From: Burkholderiaceae bacterium
GTDB lineage: Bacteria; Pseudomonadota; Gammaproteobacteria; Burkholderiales; Burkholderiaceae_C
NCBI GenBank assembly: GCA_013360485.1
Contig: JABWBN010000011.1
Span: 1-40,608, forward strand
Length of the DNA stretch: 40,608 nt
Direction: 5' to 3'
The translations under genes were made by a program, and so were the position numbers. Of the stretch, positions 23,549 through 31,451 are shown piece after piece. Each line of letters starts with the position of its first letter. Position 1 is the first letter of the stretch. The notes beneath the pieces are model-generated. The model did not search any database. It was given only the letters and a program-made list of their open reading frames with translations, and had not been told where the DNA came from.

Positions 23549-24820
23549 TCAGGCCGTCATCGGCTGCGGCACCGGCACGCCGCGGGTGAGCAGCCTCTCG
23601 ACCAGGTCGCGAGCGCTGCGGATCTGTTCGCCAAACGGCAGCGCCCCGACGCCGCGGAAGTAAAGCCCCTTCTTCAGGTCGCCACGCAGCGCCGCAGCGA
23701 GCTGGTTGTCGATGCAGAACTGGCCCCAGTCCTTCAGCCCGTCGCGCAGCCCGCATTGCGCCAGGCAATCGAAGGCCTTGGTGCAGCGCGCCCGCACGTG
23801 GGCCACGGCCTGCAGCTTGGGCTCGAGCTTCAGGTAGGCCTTCAGCCACGGCGTGGCGACCGCGCGCGCGGGCAGGCCGGCCACGCTGGTGAACTCGATC
23901 ACGTCCTCCTCACGCGCTTCGGCCAGCACCCGCTTGAACGCGTCGCTGGCATCGCCCTCGGTGGTCACGGCGAACGGCGTACCCAGCTGTGCAGCGGCGG
24001 CACCCAGGCCCTGCACCCGCGCGATGTCCTCGCACGAACGGATGCCGCCGGCGGCGATGAGCGGCACCTCACGCTCGATGCCGGCCTGCCGAAGGAATTC
24101 GATCGACTCGGGCAGCACGCGCTCGAAGTCGAATCGCGGGTCGTTCAGGTCAGCGATGCGCGCTGCACCCAAGTGACCTCCAGCCAGCCGCGGATGCTCG
24201 ATGACGATGGCATCTGGCAGGCGCTTCTTGCGCTCCCACTTGCGCACCAGCAGCGAAACGCCGCGTGAGTCGGACAGGATGGGCACCAGCAGCTTGTCGG
24301 GATGGTCGGCCGCCAGGTCGGGTAGATCGAGCGGCAACCCCGCGCCCACGACAACCATGTCGACCCCGGCTTCGAGCGAACGGCGGATCTGGGCGGCGTA
24401 GTCGCTCACGGCGCGCATCACGTTCATCGCGATCAAGCCCAGGCCACCCGCGGCGGCACGTGCCGCCTTCACTTCGCGCTCCAGGGCCTCGAGATTGGCA
24501 TCGTCGATGCGCGCCTTGGTGTCGGCATCGCACCCGGAGCGAGTGGACAAACCTTCAGTGCGTGCCATCAGATCCGGGTGGTGGCGGCGCAGGTCGACCG
24601 AACTCAGCGTGCCCACCCCACCCAACGCCGCCACTGCACCTGCCAGGCGATGGGCCGACACGCCCACACCCATGCCGCCCTGCACGATGGGCAGCAACTT
24701 GCGGCCAGCGATCTCGAGAGGACGCAGTCCGCTGCCCGTCAGGCGCGGCAGCAGGTCGGGCAGGATGCCCCAGGGGGATGCGGAGGATGCGGACATGGGT
24801 GGTGATCCAGGCGGCGGCAT
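23549..24820 (-). CDS. Nitronate monooxygenase / 2-nitropropane dioxygenase family protein
   Basis: This is a 423-aa TIM-barrel FMN enzyme. It shows PIVQGGMGVGVS near the N-terminus, VPLIAAGGIRSCEDI and LGAAAAQLGTPFAVT in the FMN phosphate region, and the family HPRLAGGHLGA segment with the His often assigned as catalytic base. The C-terminal region has a cysteine group (ARCTKAFDCLAQCGLRDG and QFC), seen in a subgroup of these proteins and possibly metal binding. Nitronate monooxygenases oxidise propionate-3-nitronate or nitroalkanes with O2. The neighbouring NO genes make a role in detoxifying nitro compounds plausible. ATG 24820 has AGGGTGG upstream; ATG 24796 is an alternative. Confidence 0.87.
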   Translation of the reverse strand: MPPPGSPPMSASSASPWGILPDLLPRLTGSGLRPLEIAGRKLLPIVQGGMGVGVSAHRLAGAVAALGGVGTLSSVDLRRHHPDLMARTEGLSTRSGCDADTKARIDDANLEALEREVKAARAAAGGLGLIAMNVMRAVSDYAAQIRRSLEAGVDMVVVGAGLPLDLPDLAADHPDKLLVPILSDSRGVSLLVRKWERKKRLPDAIVIEHPRLAGGHLGAARIADLNDPRFDFERVLPESIEFLRQAGIEREVPLIAAGGIRSCEDIARVQGLGAAAAQLGTPFAVTTEGDASDAFKRVLAEAREEDVIEFTSVAGLPARAVATPWLKAYLKLEPKLQAVAHVRARCTKAFDCLAQCGLRDGLKDWGQFCIDNQLAAALRGDLKKGLYFRGVGALPFGEQIRSARDLVERLLTRGVPVPQPMTA

Positions 24821-24921
24821 GACGCCACCCTGCGGTCGAACGGGCAGCCCGACAGGCTAGGTCCAGAACCGGCGCAACAGCTTGATCGATGTCATGGGAC
24901 CGCCCTGACGGCCCGACCGCT

Positions 24922-25371
24922 TCACCGCGCCGGCAAGCGGCGCGCCGGATCGGGCTTGCGCCCGGTGAGGGCGCGCCGCAGGCCATCCTGAAACAGCTTC
25001 AGGTTCAGCGGCTTGACCCAATACTCGTAGGCACCGAGGCTCATCGCCTTGATGATGTCCATCGACAGGCTGTCGCCGGTCAGGATGGTCACCCGCAAGC
25101 CGCGCGCGGCGATCTCGGTGTTGAGCTGGCGCACCACTTCCAGCCCGGACATGTCGGGAAGATGCATGTCGAGCAAGACGAAGTCCGGTTGCTCGGTCCT
25201 GACCAGCCGGATGCCCTCGGCGCCGCTGCCCGCATGAACAAGGCGCACGCCCGGATGCTGAAGCAGTGCGGCCTCGACCAGCGCGACGTTGGTGGGCTCG
25301 TCCTCGATGTACAGCAGCGTGCCCTGCAACGCGATCGCGGCGTCTGTGGCACTGGCATCGATCATGGTCAT
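24922..25371 (-). CDS. Stand-alone response-regulator receiver domain
   Basis: This is a 149-aa CheY-like protein with a single receiver domain and no output domain. Acidic residues (YIEDEPTN), phospho-acceptor D68 (LLDMHLPDMSG), the Thr in TILTGDS and the Lys in YWVKPLN are all in place. A good ribosome binding site (AGGGGG) precedes the ATG at 25371; the ORF-track start at 25488 is inside the intergenic region. It could accept phosphate from the kinases of the NosP/H-NOX operon 10 kb away or from an unlinked kinase. No partner kinase is adjacent. Confidence 0.88.
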   Translation of the reverse strand: MTMIDASATDAAIALQGTLLYIEDEPTNVALVEAALLQHPGVRLVHAGSGAEGIRLVRTEQPDFVLLDMHLPDMSGLEVVRQLNTEIAARGLRVTILTGDSLSMDIIKAMSLGAYEYWVKPLNLKLFQDGLRRALTGRKPDPARRLPAR

Positions 25372-25463
25372 CGCACACCCCCTGTCCACCAGCGCACCCC
25401 GCCGGCGCGCCGATCCAGGGCCGCAGCATAGGCGCTGCACCGGGTTTGGCAAGAGGGCAACCG

Positions 25464-25502
25464 ATGGTGCCGCACCATTTACACGCAAGGCGATGCCATC
25501 GC
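25464..25502. promoter_or_regulatory. Two perfect palindromes upstream of the receiver gene
   Basis: ATGGTGC-C-GCACCAT (25464-25478) and GCGATG-C-CATCGC (25490-25502) are perfect inverted repeats with 1-nt centres, 25 bp apart centre to centre. They lie in the 147-bp gap between aroQ and the receiver gene, about 93-130 bp before the receiver start. A 1-nt centre cannot loop as a hairpin, so an operator for a dimeric regulator is more likely than a terminator. No regulator can be named. Confidence 0.35.
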
Positions 25503-25518
25503 TCGACGGAGCCGCCGC

Positions 25519-25974
25519 TCAGCCAGGGGCGCGCCGCGCGACCAGACCCTCCATGGCCAGTGCGTAGCCGTGGATCCCGAAACCGACCACGATCCCGCTG
25601 GCCACGGGCGACAGATACGAATGATGGCGAAAGGCCTCGCGGGCATGCACATTCGAGATGTGCACCTCGATCACCGGAACGCCTGCACCCTTGATTGCAT
25701 CGTGCAACGCCACCGATGTGTGCGTGTAGGCACCTGCATTGAGCACCACACCGATCACGCGGCCCGCGGCATGCTCCCGCCCCGCCTCGTGGATCCAATC
25801 GATCAGCACGCCCTCGTGGTTGGACTGCCGGCACTGCACCTGCACGCCCAGGCCGGTGGCCGCATCGCGGCAGAGCTGCTCGACGTCGGCCAGGGTGGCG
25901 CTGCCGTAAACCTGCGGCTCACGCGTACCGAGCAGGTTGAGGTTCGGTCCATTGAAGACCAGGATCGTCGCCAT
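25519..25974 (-). CDS. aroQ: 3-dehydroquinate dehydratase, type II
   Basis: This is a protein of about 151 aa with the full type II motif set: [20 protein letters not shown] (catalytic Arg/Tyr lid), [40 protein letters not shown] and [10 protein letters not shown]. It catalyses the third step of the shikimate pathway, forming 3-dehydroshikimate, as a dodecamer. ATG 25974 is preferred over GTG 25980 because GAGGT lies just upstream. It begins 8 bp after the uspA stop and is probably cotranscribed. It is a housekeeping enzyme with no evident link to the NO genes. Confidence 0.95.
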   Translation of the reverse strand: MATILVFNGPNLNLLGTREPQVYGSATLADVEQLCRDAATGLGVQVQCRQSNHEGVLIDWIHEAGREHAAGRVIGVVLNAGAYTHTSVALHDAIKGAGVPVIEVHISNVHAREAFRHHSYLSPVASGIVVGFGIHGYALAMEGLVARRAPG

Positions 25975-25981
25975 GGCCACC

Positions 25982-26425
25982 TCAGCGCACGATCAGCACG
26001 GGCAGCGCCGTCTTGGACAGCACCGCCTTGCTGTGCGAGCCGAACAGCCACTCGCCGAGCGGCCCTCGGCCACGGGTGGCCATGACGATCATGTCGCAGC
26101 CAGTGTCCTGGGCATGGTCGGCGATGGTCTGGTCGATGTCACCGGACTGCACGTGCAAGCCCGTGAACGACACGCTGGACTGAGCCGCTTCGACCTCGAA
26201 ACGCTGCAGCCAGTCGCGGGCAAAGGCGTCGGTGCGCGCCAGGTGAGACTGCTCGGTGCGCTCGTACTCGTCGAGCAGGTTGCCGATGCCCGGCAGCGGC
26301 GGTTGCGGCACCGCCATGAAGCCGACGAGGGCAGCGTCCAGCTGCTGGGCGAGCTCGATGCTGGCGGTGATGGCACGCGGCGTCACGTCGCTGCCGTCGA
26401 TCGGTACGAAGAGCTTGCGATACAT
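25982..26425 (-). CDS. Universal stress protein (UspA family), ATP-binding type
   Basis: This is a 147-aa single Usp domain. It starts [13 protein letters not shown] and carries the ATP-binding pattern G-X2-G-X9-GS ([17 protein letters not shown]) near the C-terminus. Such proteins are induced by anaerobiosis, starvation or nitrosative stress in many proteobacteria. It lies upstream of aroQ on the same strand. A weak FNR-like sequence overlaps its leader, but the position does not suit activation. Confidence 0.9.
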   Translation of the reverse strand: MYRKLFVPIDGSDVTPRAITASIELAQQLDAALVGFMAVPQPPLPGIGNLLDEYERTEQSHLARTDAFARDWLQRFEVEAAQSSVSFTGLHVQSGDIDQTIADHAQDTGCDMIVMATRGRGPLGEWLFGSHSKAVLSKTALPVLIVR

Positions 26426-26508
26426 GCGGTCAGCCTAGTAAGTGTCATGGGCATCAACTCTAACCGCGCCGCCGCCGGATCCGAAGGGCTCGCGCCGGTG
26501 GCGTCGAG

Positions 26509-27156
26509 TCAGCCTGTGCGCACGACGCCCAGCGGCTGGCGCGCCGCAGCGTCCCACTGCGGGCCATCGAACCAGGGCGCGCCGCCGATGCACGCGCCAA
26601 GCATGGGCAATGCGTCCTGACCCCAGAACGCACGCCCCTGGGCGACCAGGGTCGGAACGCCGAAGACCCCCTGGCGGACCGCGGCGTCGGTCAGCGACCG
26701 CAATTCGTCCTTGACGTCGGCGCTGTCCGGGCGGCGCACCACGGGCAGTCGTTCGGCCAGTTCGGCCAATGCGGCAGGCTCGGTGGGGTCCGCGCCCGCG
26801 CGACACCAGGCGTGACGGAAGACGGCTTCGACGATGCGGCGGTTGGGCATGACATCGGGTTCGCAGGCGGCCAGCGCGAGCCGCAGCAACGGCAGCGGAT
26901 TGAACGGATGGGGTTGCGGCAGCTCGAGCACCGTACCCTGCTCATGCGCCAGCCACTGCACATGACGGTAGGTCCATGCGCGCTTGGGCTCGATCTCGGC
27001 CGGCCCCTTCTGCCCCCACGCGCGCAGCAACCCGGCGAACAACACCGGGCGGTACTCGACGACATGGCTGTGGCCTTCGAGCGCCTGCGGCAGCCGCTCG
27101 AAGGCCAGCCAGGCATACGGCGACACCACGTCGAACCAGAACACGATCGGGGTCAC
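26509..27156 (-). CDS. 2-hydroxychromene-2-carboxylate isomerase-like (kappa-GST/DsbA fold)
   Basis: This protein of about 215 aa has a thioredoxin fold with helical insertion: IVFWFDVVSPYAWLAFERL at the N-terminus, with the Ser-Pro-Tyr of HCCA isomerases in place of the DsbA Cys pair, and RQGVFGVPTLV near the C-terminus. HCCA isomerases act with glutathione in naphthalene catabolism, but distant homologues are common and act on unknown substrates. AGGAG 6 bp before the GTG at 27156 sets the start. The ORF-track start (TTG 27174) overlaps the upstream gene by 4 bp and lacks this signal. Confidence 0.87.
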   Translation of the reverse strand: MTPIVFWFDVVSPYAWLAFERLPQALEGHSHVVEYRPVLFAGLLRAWGQKGPAEIEPKRAWTYRHVQWLAHEQGTVLELPQPHPFNPLPLLRLALAACEPDVMPNRRIVEAVFRHAWCRAGADPTEPAALAELAERLPVVRRPDSADVKDELRSLTDAAVRQGVFGVPTLVAQGRAFWGQDALPMLGACIGGAPWFDGPQWDAAARQPLGVVRTG

Positions 27157-27170
27157 GGCAAGCTCCTGGT

Positions 27171-27722
27171 TCAAGCGGGCGCGGCGCTGTCGGTGCTGCC
27201 GCCCGCGCCGCTGTCGGCCACCACGACATCGGCCACCGGCGCGCCGGTGAGCCCCACCAACTGCGCAGGTGCAGCACAGAACACACCGTTGGGGTGCCCA
27301 GCCGCAGCCCAGATACGATCGAAGCGGAACAGCTCACGGTCGATCAGCACCACCGGTGGCTGCACATGGCCCACCGGCGAGACGCCACCGATCGAGAAGC
27401 CGGTTCGCGTCTTGACGAACTGCGCATCGGCACGGCCGATGGCCCCCACCTGCGCGGCCACGCGGTGCTCGTCGACACGCCGGTCCCCGCTGGTGATCAC
27501 CAGCACCGCGGCATCGTCCGCGCGGCGACGGAAGATCACGCTCTTGGCAATCTGCCCGACCTGCACCTGCAACGCCTGCGCGGCCTCGGCGCAGGTACGG
27601 GCAGCAACATCCAGCCACAGGGGTGCATGCGGGTGCCCCTGCTCCTGAAGGACTTGCGCCACGCGGCGGAATCCCTCCGGGCGTGCGCCATCCATGTCTT
27701 CGACGGTGGTCGGTCGGTTCAT
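27171..27722 (-). CDS. YbaK/ProX-type aminoacyl-tRNA deacylase
   Basis: This is a 183-aa YbaK/EbsC-fold protein with VGQIAKSVIFRRR (conserved Lys), TRTGFSIGGVSPVGH and LTGAPVADVV. Such proteins hydrolyse mischarged tRNAs such as Cys-tRNA(Pro) or Ala-tRNA(Pro). The N-terminal 25 residues lie before the fold. The start overlaps the HMG-CoA lyase stop by 4 bp (ATGA), so the two are cotranslated, though no metabolic link is apparent. Confidence 0.88.
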   Translation of the reverse strand: MNRPTTVEDMDGARPEGFRRVAQVLQEQGHPHAPLWLDVAARTCAEAAQALQVQVGQIAKSVIFRRRADDAAVLVITSGDRRVDEHRVAAQVGAIGRADAQFVKTRTGFSIGGVSPVGHVQPPVVLIDRELFRFDRIWAAAGHPNGVFCAAPAQLVGLTGAPVADVVVADSGAGGSTDSAAPA

Positions 27723-28684
27723 GCCGCCTCCGACGTGCGCCGCGCCAGCAGCGCCTTGCCGGCGCGCGAAACCGGCGTCCGTCCCAGCGCGCCCGAGATG
27801 TAGCCGCCGGCCGTGACCAGTGCGTCGAGGTCGATGCCGGTGTCGATGCCCATGCCGCGCAGCATGAACACCACGTCCTCGGTGGCCACGTTGCCGGTGG
27901 CCCCCTTGGCATAGGGGCAGCCACCCAACCCGGCCACGCTGGCATCGAACACATGCAGGCCCATTTCGAGACAGGCATAGATGTTGGCCAGCGCCTGGCC
28001 GTAGGTGTCGTGGAAATGCCCGCTCACTTCGTCGAGCGGGAAGTGCCGCAGCGCCCGCTCCATCACTGCCTGCACGCGCCGTGGCGTGCCCACGCCGATG
28101 GTGTCGGCCACCCCGCAGTGCTGGACACCGATGTCTTTCATCAGCCGCACGACGTGCTCCACTTCATCGGCGCTCACGTCGCCCTGGTAGGGGCAGCCCA
28201 GCGCGCACGACACCGCCGCGCGCACCTTCACCCCTGCACTGCGGGCCGCGGCCACCACCGGCGCGAAGCGCTCGACGCTTTCTTCAATGCTGCAGTTGAT
28301 GTTGCGCCGGCTGAAGGCCTGGCTGGCGGCGCCGAACACCACCACCTCGTCAGGCCACACGGCAGGCCGTGGCCCTACGGGCGTGGCTGTCTCGACAGCC
28401 AGGTCGCGCCCGTGCAGCGCCGCCTGCAGGCCCTGCATGTTGGGTACCAGCACCGAATGCCGCACTCCGGCAGGCCGCGCGATGGCCGCCATCACCTGCG
28501 CGTTGTCGGCCATCTGGGGCACCCACTTCGGGCTGACGAAGCTGGTGACCTCGATCTCGCGCAGGCCGGCCGCCTGCAGCCGGTGCACGAGCTCGACCTT
28601 GATGTCTGTCGCAACCTGTTGCGCCTCGTTCTGCAGGCCGTCGCGCGGGCCGACTTCCACCAGCGTCACTCGGTTGGGAAACAT
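27719..28684 (-). CDS. liuE: Hydroxymethylglutaryl-CoA lyase
   Basis: This is a TIM-barrel enzyme of about 321 aa that cleaves HMG-CoA to acetyl-CoA and acetoacetate, the last step of leucine breakdown. Motifs: VEVGPRDGLQNEAQ (catalytic Arg-Asp), GCPYQGDVSADEV, GHFHDTYGQALANI (metal His) and GLGGCPYAKGATGNVATEDV (active-site Cys loop). Between the PNMQGLQAA and VVVFGAASQAFSRRNINCS motifs it carries a longer loop (LAVETATPVGPRPAVWPD) than usual. AAGGTGA before the ATG at 28684 favours that start over TTG 28699. It is separated from the other liu genes by a small forward gene. Confidence 0.93.
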   Translation of the reverse strand: MFPNRVTLVEVGPRDGLQNEAQQVATDIKVELVHRLQAAGLREIEVTSFVSPKWVPQMADNAQVMAAIARPAGVRHSVLVPNMQGLQAALHGRDLAVETATPVGPRPAVWPDEVVVFGAASQAFSRRNINCSIEESVERFAPVVAAARSAGVKVRAAVSCALGCPYQGDVSADEVEHVVRLMKDIGVQHCGVADTIGVGTPRRVQAVMERALRHFPLDEVSGHFHDTYGQALANIYACLEMGLHVFDASVAGLGGCPYAKGATGNVATEDVVFMLRGMGIDTGIDLDALVTAGGYISGALGRTPVSRAGKALLARRTSEAA

Positions 28685-28694
28685 CAGCGTCACC

Positions 28695-28744
28695 TTCAAA
28701 CAGGGGGTCGCAATAGCGACCGGTTACACGGGTTTTCAAACAGG
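28695..28744. promoter_or_regulatory. Direct repeat and palindrome in the liuE/unknown divergent promoter
   Basis: The 150-bp gap holds two exact copies of TTCAAACAGG (28695-28704 and 28735-28744), 40 bp apart, flanking a perfect hairpin GGTCGC-AATA-GCGACC (28706-28721). Two spaced identical boxes are typical for DNA-bound dimers or looped regulators. No -10/-35 pair is convincing. The regulator is unknown; a liu-type regulator would be a natural guess. Confidence 0.4.
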
Positions 28745-28834
28745 CACCGCTTCGCCTGAATTGGGGGGGTGCCGCAGGCAGCCTGAGCGCACAGAATCGA
28801 TGCCGAGTTGTACCCCACCTGCCGAGAGCCCGCC

Positions 28835-29269
28835 GTGACCCAAAGCCCCAGCCCCCTGCAGATCGCCACCAAGATCCACTTCTTCCTGCTGCGCGAGCTG
28901 GGCCAGGGCATCGACGTCGAGCGCATGCTCACCCACCGGCGGTATGAGCGCGACGTGCTGCTGGTGTGTGATGCCTGCAAGGGAACGGAGTTGGCGACCC
29001 TGGCCCGCCAATACCGCGACGTGCGTGCGCTGTATCGGCGGCTCGAGCACCGAGAGGCCGCCCTGGCCGCCGTGGGCGGGCCGCCCACTGAATGGCCGCG
29101 CGAATCCACCGGCTTCGGCGCATCGCGTCCGCTGGAGTCCGCCTCGCTGGACTCACGCCCGCTGGACATCGCCGCAACCGAGTCACGGCCCATGCTGCCG
29201 ACCGACATGCCGCCGCCCGTCGACGGCACAGGCCGCCGCGGCTGGCTGCAGCGCTGGCTGCAGCGATAG
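28835..29269 (+). CDS. Small protein of unknown function with CxxC
   Basis: This is a 144-aa soluble protein I do not recognise. The N-terminal 70 residues look conserved (QIATKIHFFLLRELGQGIDV, ERDVLLVCDACKGTELATLA), with a CDAC pair and charged helices. The C-terminal half is low-complexity with repeated SRPL/SRPM units and ends in GWLQRWLQR. The start is probably GTG 28835, since no ATG precedes the conserved part; TTG 28808 is the ORF-track start. It is divergent from liuE and convergent with liuD, 28 bp from it. Third-position GC preference supports coding in this frame. Confidence 0.65.
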   Translation: MTQSPSPLQIATKIHFFLLRELGQGIDVERMLTHRRYERDVLLVCDACKGTELATLARQYRDVRALYRRLEHREAALAAVGGPPTEWPRESTGFGASRPLESASLDSRPLDIAATESRPMLPTDMPPPVDGTGRRGWLQRWLQR

Positions 29270-29297
29270 CGGCCTGGGTGGCAACAGGCGGCCACGT

Positions 29298-31379
29298 TCA
29301 CGCTGCAGGCACGTCGTCGAGCCGCAGCAACTCGCCGCCCTCGGCCACCTGGTCGCCCACCGAATAGAGCACCTCGGCCACCACGCCGTCGCGCGGTGCG
29401 TGCAGCGTGTGTTCCATCTTCATGGCCTCCATCACCGCCAGCGGCTGGCCCTTGCTCACCCGCTGCCCGGCCTGCGCGTGCAAGGCGATCACCTTGCCTG
29501 GCATCGGCGCGGTCAGCCGGCCGCCCTCCCCGGCATGATCGCCGGCATGTGCGATCACGTCGATTTCGTGCGCGATGGCCATGCCGTCGTCGGCAAACAC
29601 CGCCACTCGCTCGCCGTGGGCGTAGACCACCAGCGACAGGCGCCGCGTGCCGAGCTGGATGTCATGGGTCGAGGCCCCGCGCTGCTGGCAGGTGTAGGTC
29701 CAGCGCTGCTCACCGATCTGCAGTTCGAGCGAGCCATCGTGCAGGCGGGCAACAGCCACCGCGTGGTGGGTGCCCGCCAGTTCGATGTCGAAGTGCCGAC
29801 GCGCGCCACCATGCAACCGCCAACCGTCACTGCAGCTCCACGGGTCGCGCCAGACCCCCACGTCTGAAACCGAGTTCGCGGCCGCTGCAGCCGCCGACCC
29901 GGGAGCCCCTTCCGCCGCCAGCGCGTGTGCCACCACACCGGCGGCCACCAATTCCAGCGCGAGCGTGGGCTGATCGAGCACGGCGACGCGCTCGCGCTCG
30001 ATCAAGGCGGTGTCCAGGTCGGCCGTGGCAAAGGCGCGGCAGTTCACCACCCGCCGCAGGAACGCCGCATTGGTATGCAGGCCGACGATGTGCGTGGCCC
30101 GCAACGCCGCATCGAGCCGAGCCAATGCCTGCGCGCGGTTCTCGCCCCAAACGATGAGCTTGGCGATCATCGAGTCGTAGTGCGGGCTGATCGCGTTGCC
30201 TTCGACGACACCGGCATCCACCCGCACCGCAGCCGGCTCGCCGTGGGGATCGGCGTCGGCGTTGCGCCGGAAGGCCACGTGAGCGGGCCAGCGCAGCACG
30301 TCCATCGTTCCGGTGGCCGGCAGAAATCCGGCGTCCGGGTTCTCGGCGCAGATGCGCGCCTCGATCGCATGGCCGTGGATCTGCAGGTCCTGCTGCGCTC
30401 GCGGCAGGGGCTGTCCGGCGGCCACCCGCAGCTGCCACTCCACGAGGTCCAGGCCGGTGATGGCCTCGGTGACCGGGTGCTCGACCTGCAGCCGGGTATT
30501 CATCTCCATGAAGTAGAAGCGCAGGTCGCCGTCGTCGACTTCCTCGGCGATGAACTCGACCGTACCTGCGCCCACATAGCCCACCGCGCGGGCAGCCGCC
30601 ACCGCAGCGGCGCCCATCTCCTCGCGGCGCAGCGGGCTCATGCCGGGGGCGGGCGCCTCCTCCAGCACCTTTTGGTGGCGGCGCTGCACCGAGCAGTCGC
30701 GCTCGAACAGGTGCACGCAATGCCCCAGCGTGTCGGCGAAGACCTGGATCTCGATGTGGCGCGGCCGGGTGACATATCGCTCGACCAGAACATGGTCGTC
30801 GCCAAAGCTCGAACGGGCCTCGCGCTGACAGGCCGCCAGCGCGGCATCGAAGTCCTCGGCGCGATCGACCCGGCGCATGCCCTTGCCGCCACCGCCGGCA
30901 CTGGCCTTGATGAGCACGGGATAGCCGATGCGCGCCGCCTCGCGCGCCAGCAGCGCCGGATCGTTGTCCTTGCCGTGATACCCCGGCACCAGCGGCACGC
31001 CAGCCCGCTCCATCAGCGCCTTGGCTGCCGACTTGCTGCCCATCGCGGCAATGGCCGAAGGGGGTGGACCGATGAAGGCAATGCCGGCATCGGCGCACGC
31101 CTGCGCAAAGGCCTCGTTCTCGGACAGGAAGCCGTAGCCGGGGTGCACCGCCTCGGCGCCAGTGGCGCGCGCCACCTCCAGGATGCGCTCGGCGCGCAGG
31201 TAGCTGTCCCGGGGCGCTGCACCGCCGATGCACACCGCCTCGTCGCACGCGTGCACATGCTGCGCCTGGGCGTCGGCTTCGGAGTACACCGCCACGGTTC
31301 GGATGCCCAGGCGGCGCGCGGTGGCTGCGACGCGACAGGCAATTTCGCCGCGGTTGGCGATGAGGATCTTCTTGAACAT
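29298..31379 (-). CDS. liuD: Methylcrotonyl-CoA carboxylase alpha (biotin) subunit
   Basis: This is a 693-aa biotin-dependent carboxylase subunit. Residues 1-445 are biotin carboxylase (MFKKILIANRGEIACRV, KASAGGGGKGMR, ERDCSVQRRHQKVLEEAPAP, FMEMNTRLQVEHPVTE). A linker domain follows, and residues 620-690 form the biotinyl domain with VMEAMKMEHTL, the Lys being biotinylated. With the carboxyltransferase encoded at 32971 it converts methylcrotonyl-CoA to methylglutaconyl-CoA. Alone it could be read as propionyl- or acetyl-CoA carboxylase, but the liuB, liuC and liuE neighbours decide for leucine breakdown. It ends 28 bp from the convergent small gene. Confidence 0.93.
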   Translation of the reverse strand: MFKKILIANRGEIACRVAATARRLGIRTVAVYSEADAQAQHVHACDEAVCIGGAAPRDSYLRAERILEVARATGAEAVHPGYGFLSENEAFAQACADAGIAFIGPPPSAIAAMGSKSAAKALMERAGVPLVPGYHGKDNDPALLAREAARIGYPVLIKASAGGGGKGMRRVDRAEDFDAALAACQREARSSFGDDHVLVERYVTRPRHIEIQVFADTLGHCVHLFERDCSVQRRHQKVLEEAPAPGMSPLRREEMGAAAVAAARAVGYVGAGTVEFIAEEVDDGDLRFYFMEMNTRLQVEHPVTEAITGLDLVEWQLRVAAGQPLPRAQQDLQIHGHAIEARICAENPDAGFLPATGTMDVLRWPAHVAFRRNADADPHGEPAAVRVDAGVVEGNAISPHYDSMIAKLIVWGENRAQALARLDAALRATHIVGLHTNAAFLRRVVNCRAFATADLDTALIERERVAVLDQPTLALELVAAGVVAHALAAEGAPGSAAAAAANSVSDVGVWRDPWSCSDGWRLHGGARRHFDIELAGTHHAVAVARLHDGSLELQIGEQRWTYTCQQRGASTHDIQLGTRRLSLVVYAHGERVAVFADDGMAIAHEIDVIAHAGDHAGEGGRLTAPMPGKVIALHAQAGQRVSKGQPLAVMEAMKMEHTLHAPRDGVVAEVLYSVGDQVAEGGELLRLDDVPAA

Positions 31380-31451
31380 GGAGGTGTCCTTCGGGGTCGA
31401 CGTATCGGGTGCGGGGAGATGGGCCGGTGTGATGGACGATGTGGTGGTCGA

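Noticed and set aside
26444-26457. FNR-like site GTCAT-GGGC-ATCAA before uspA
   Set aside because: Only 8/10 matches, and its centre is about 25 bp from the start codon, too close for the usual -41.5 activation position.
28706-28721. GGTCGC-AATA-GCGACC as an intrinsic terminator
   Set aside because: It lies between divergent gene starts and has no T-tract; an operator role is more likely.
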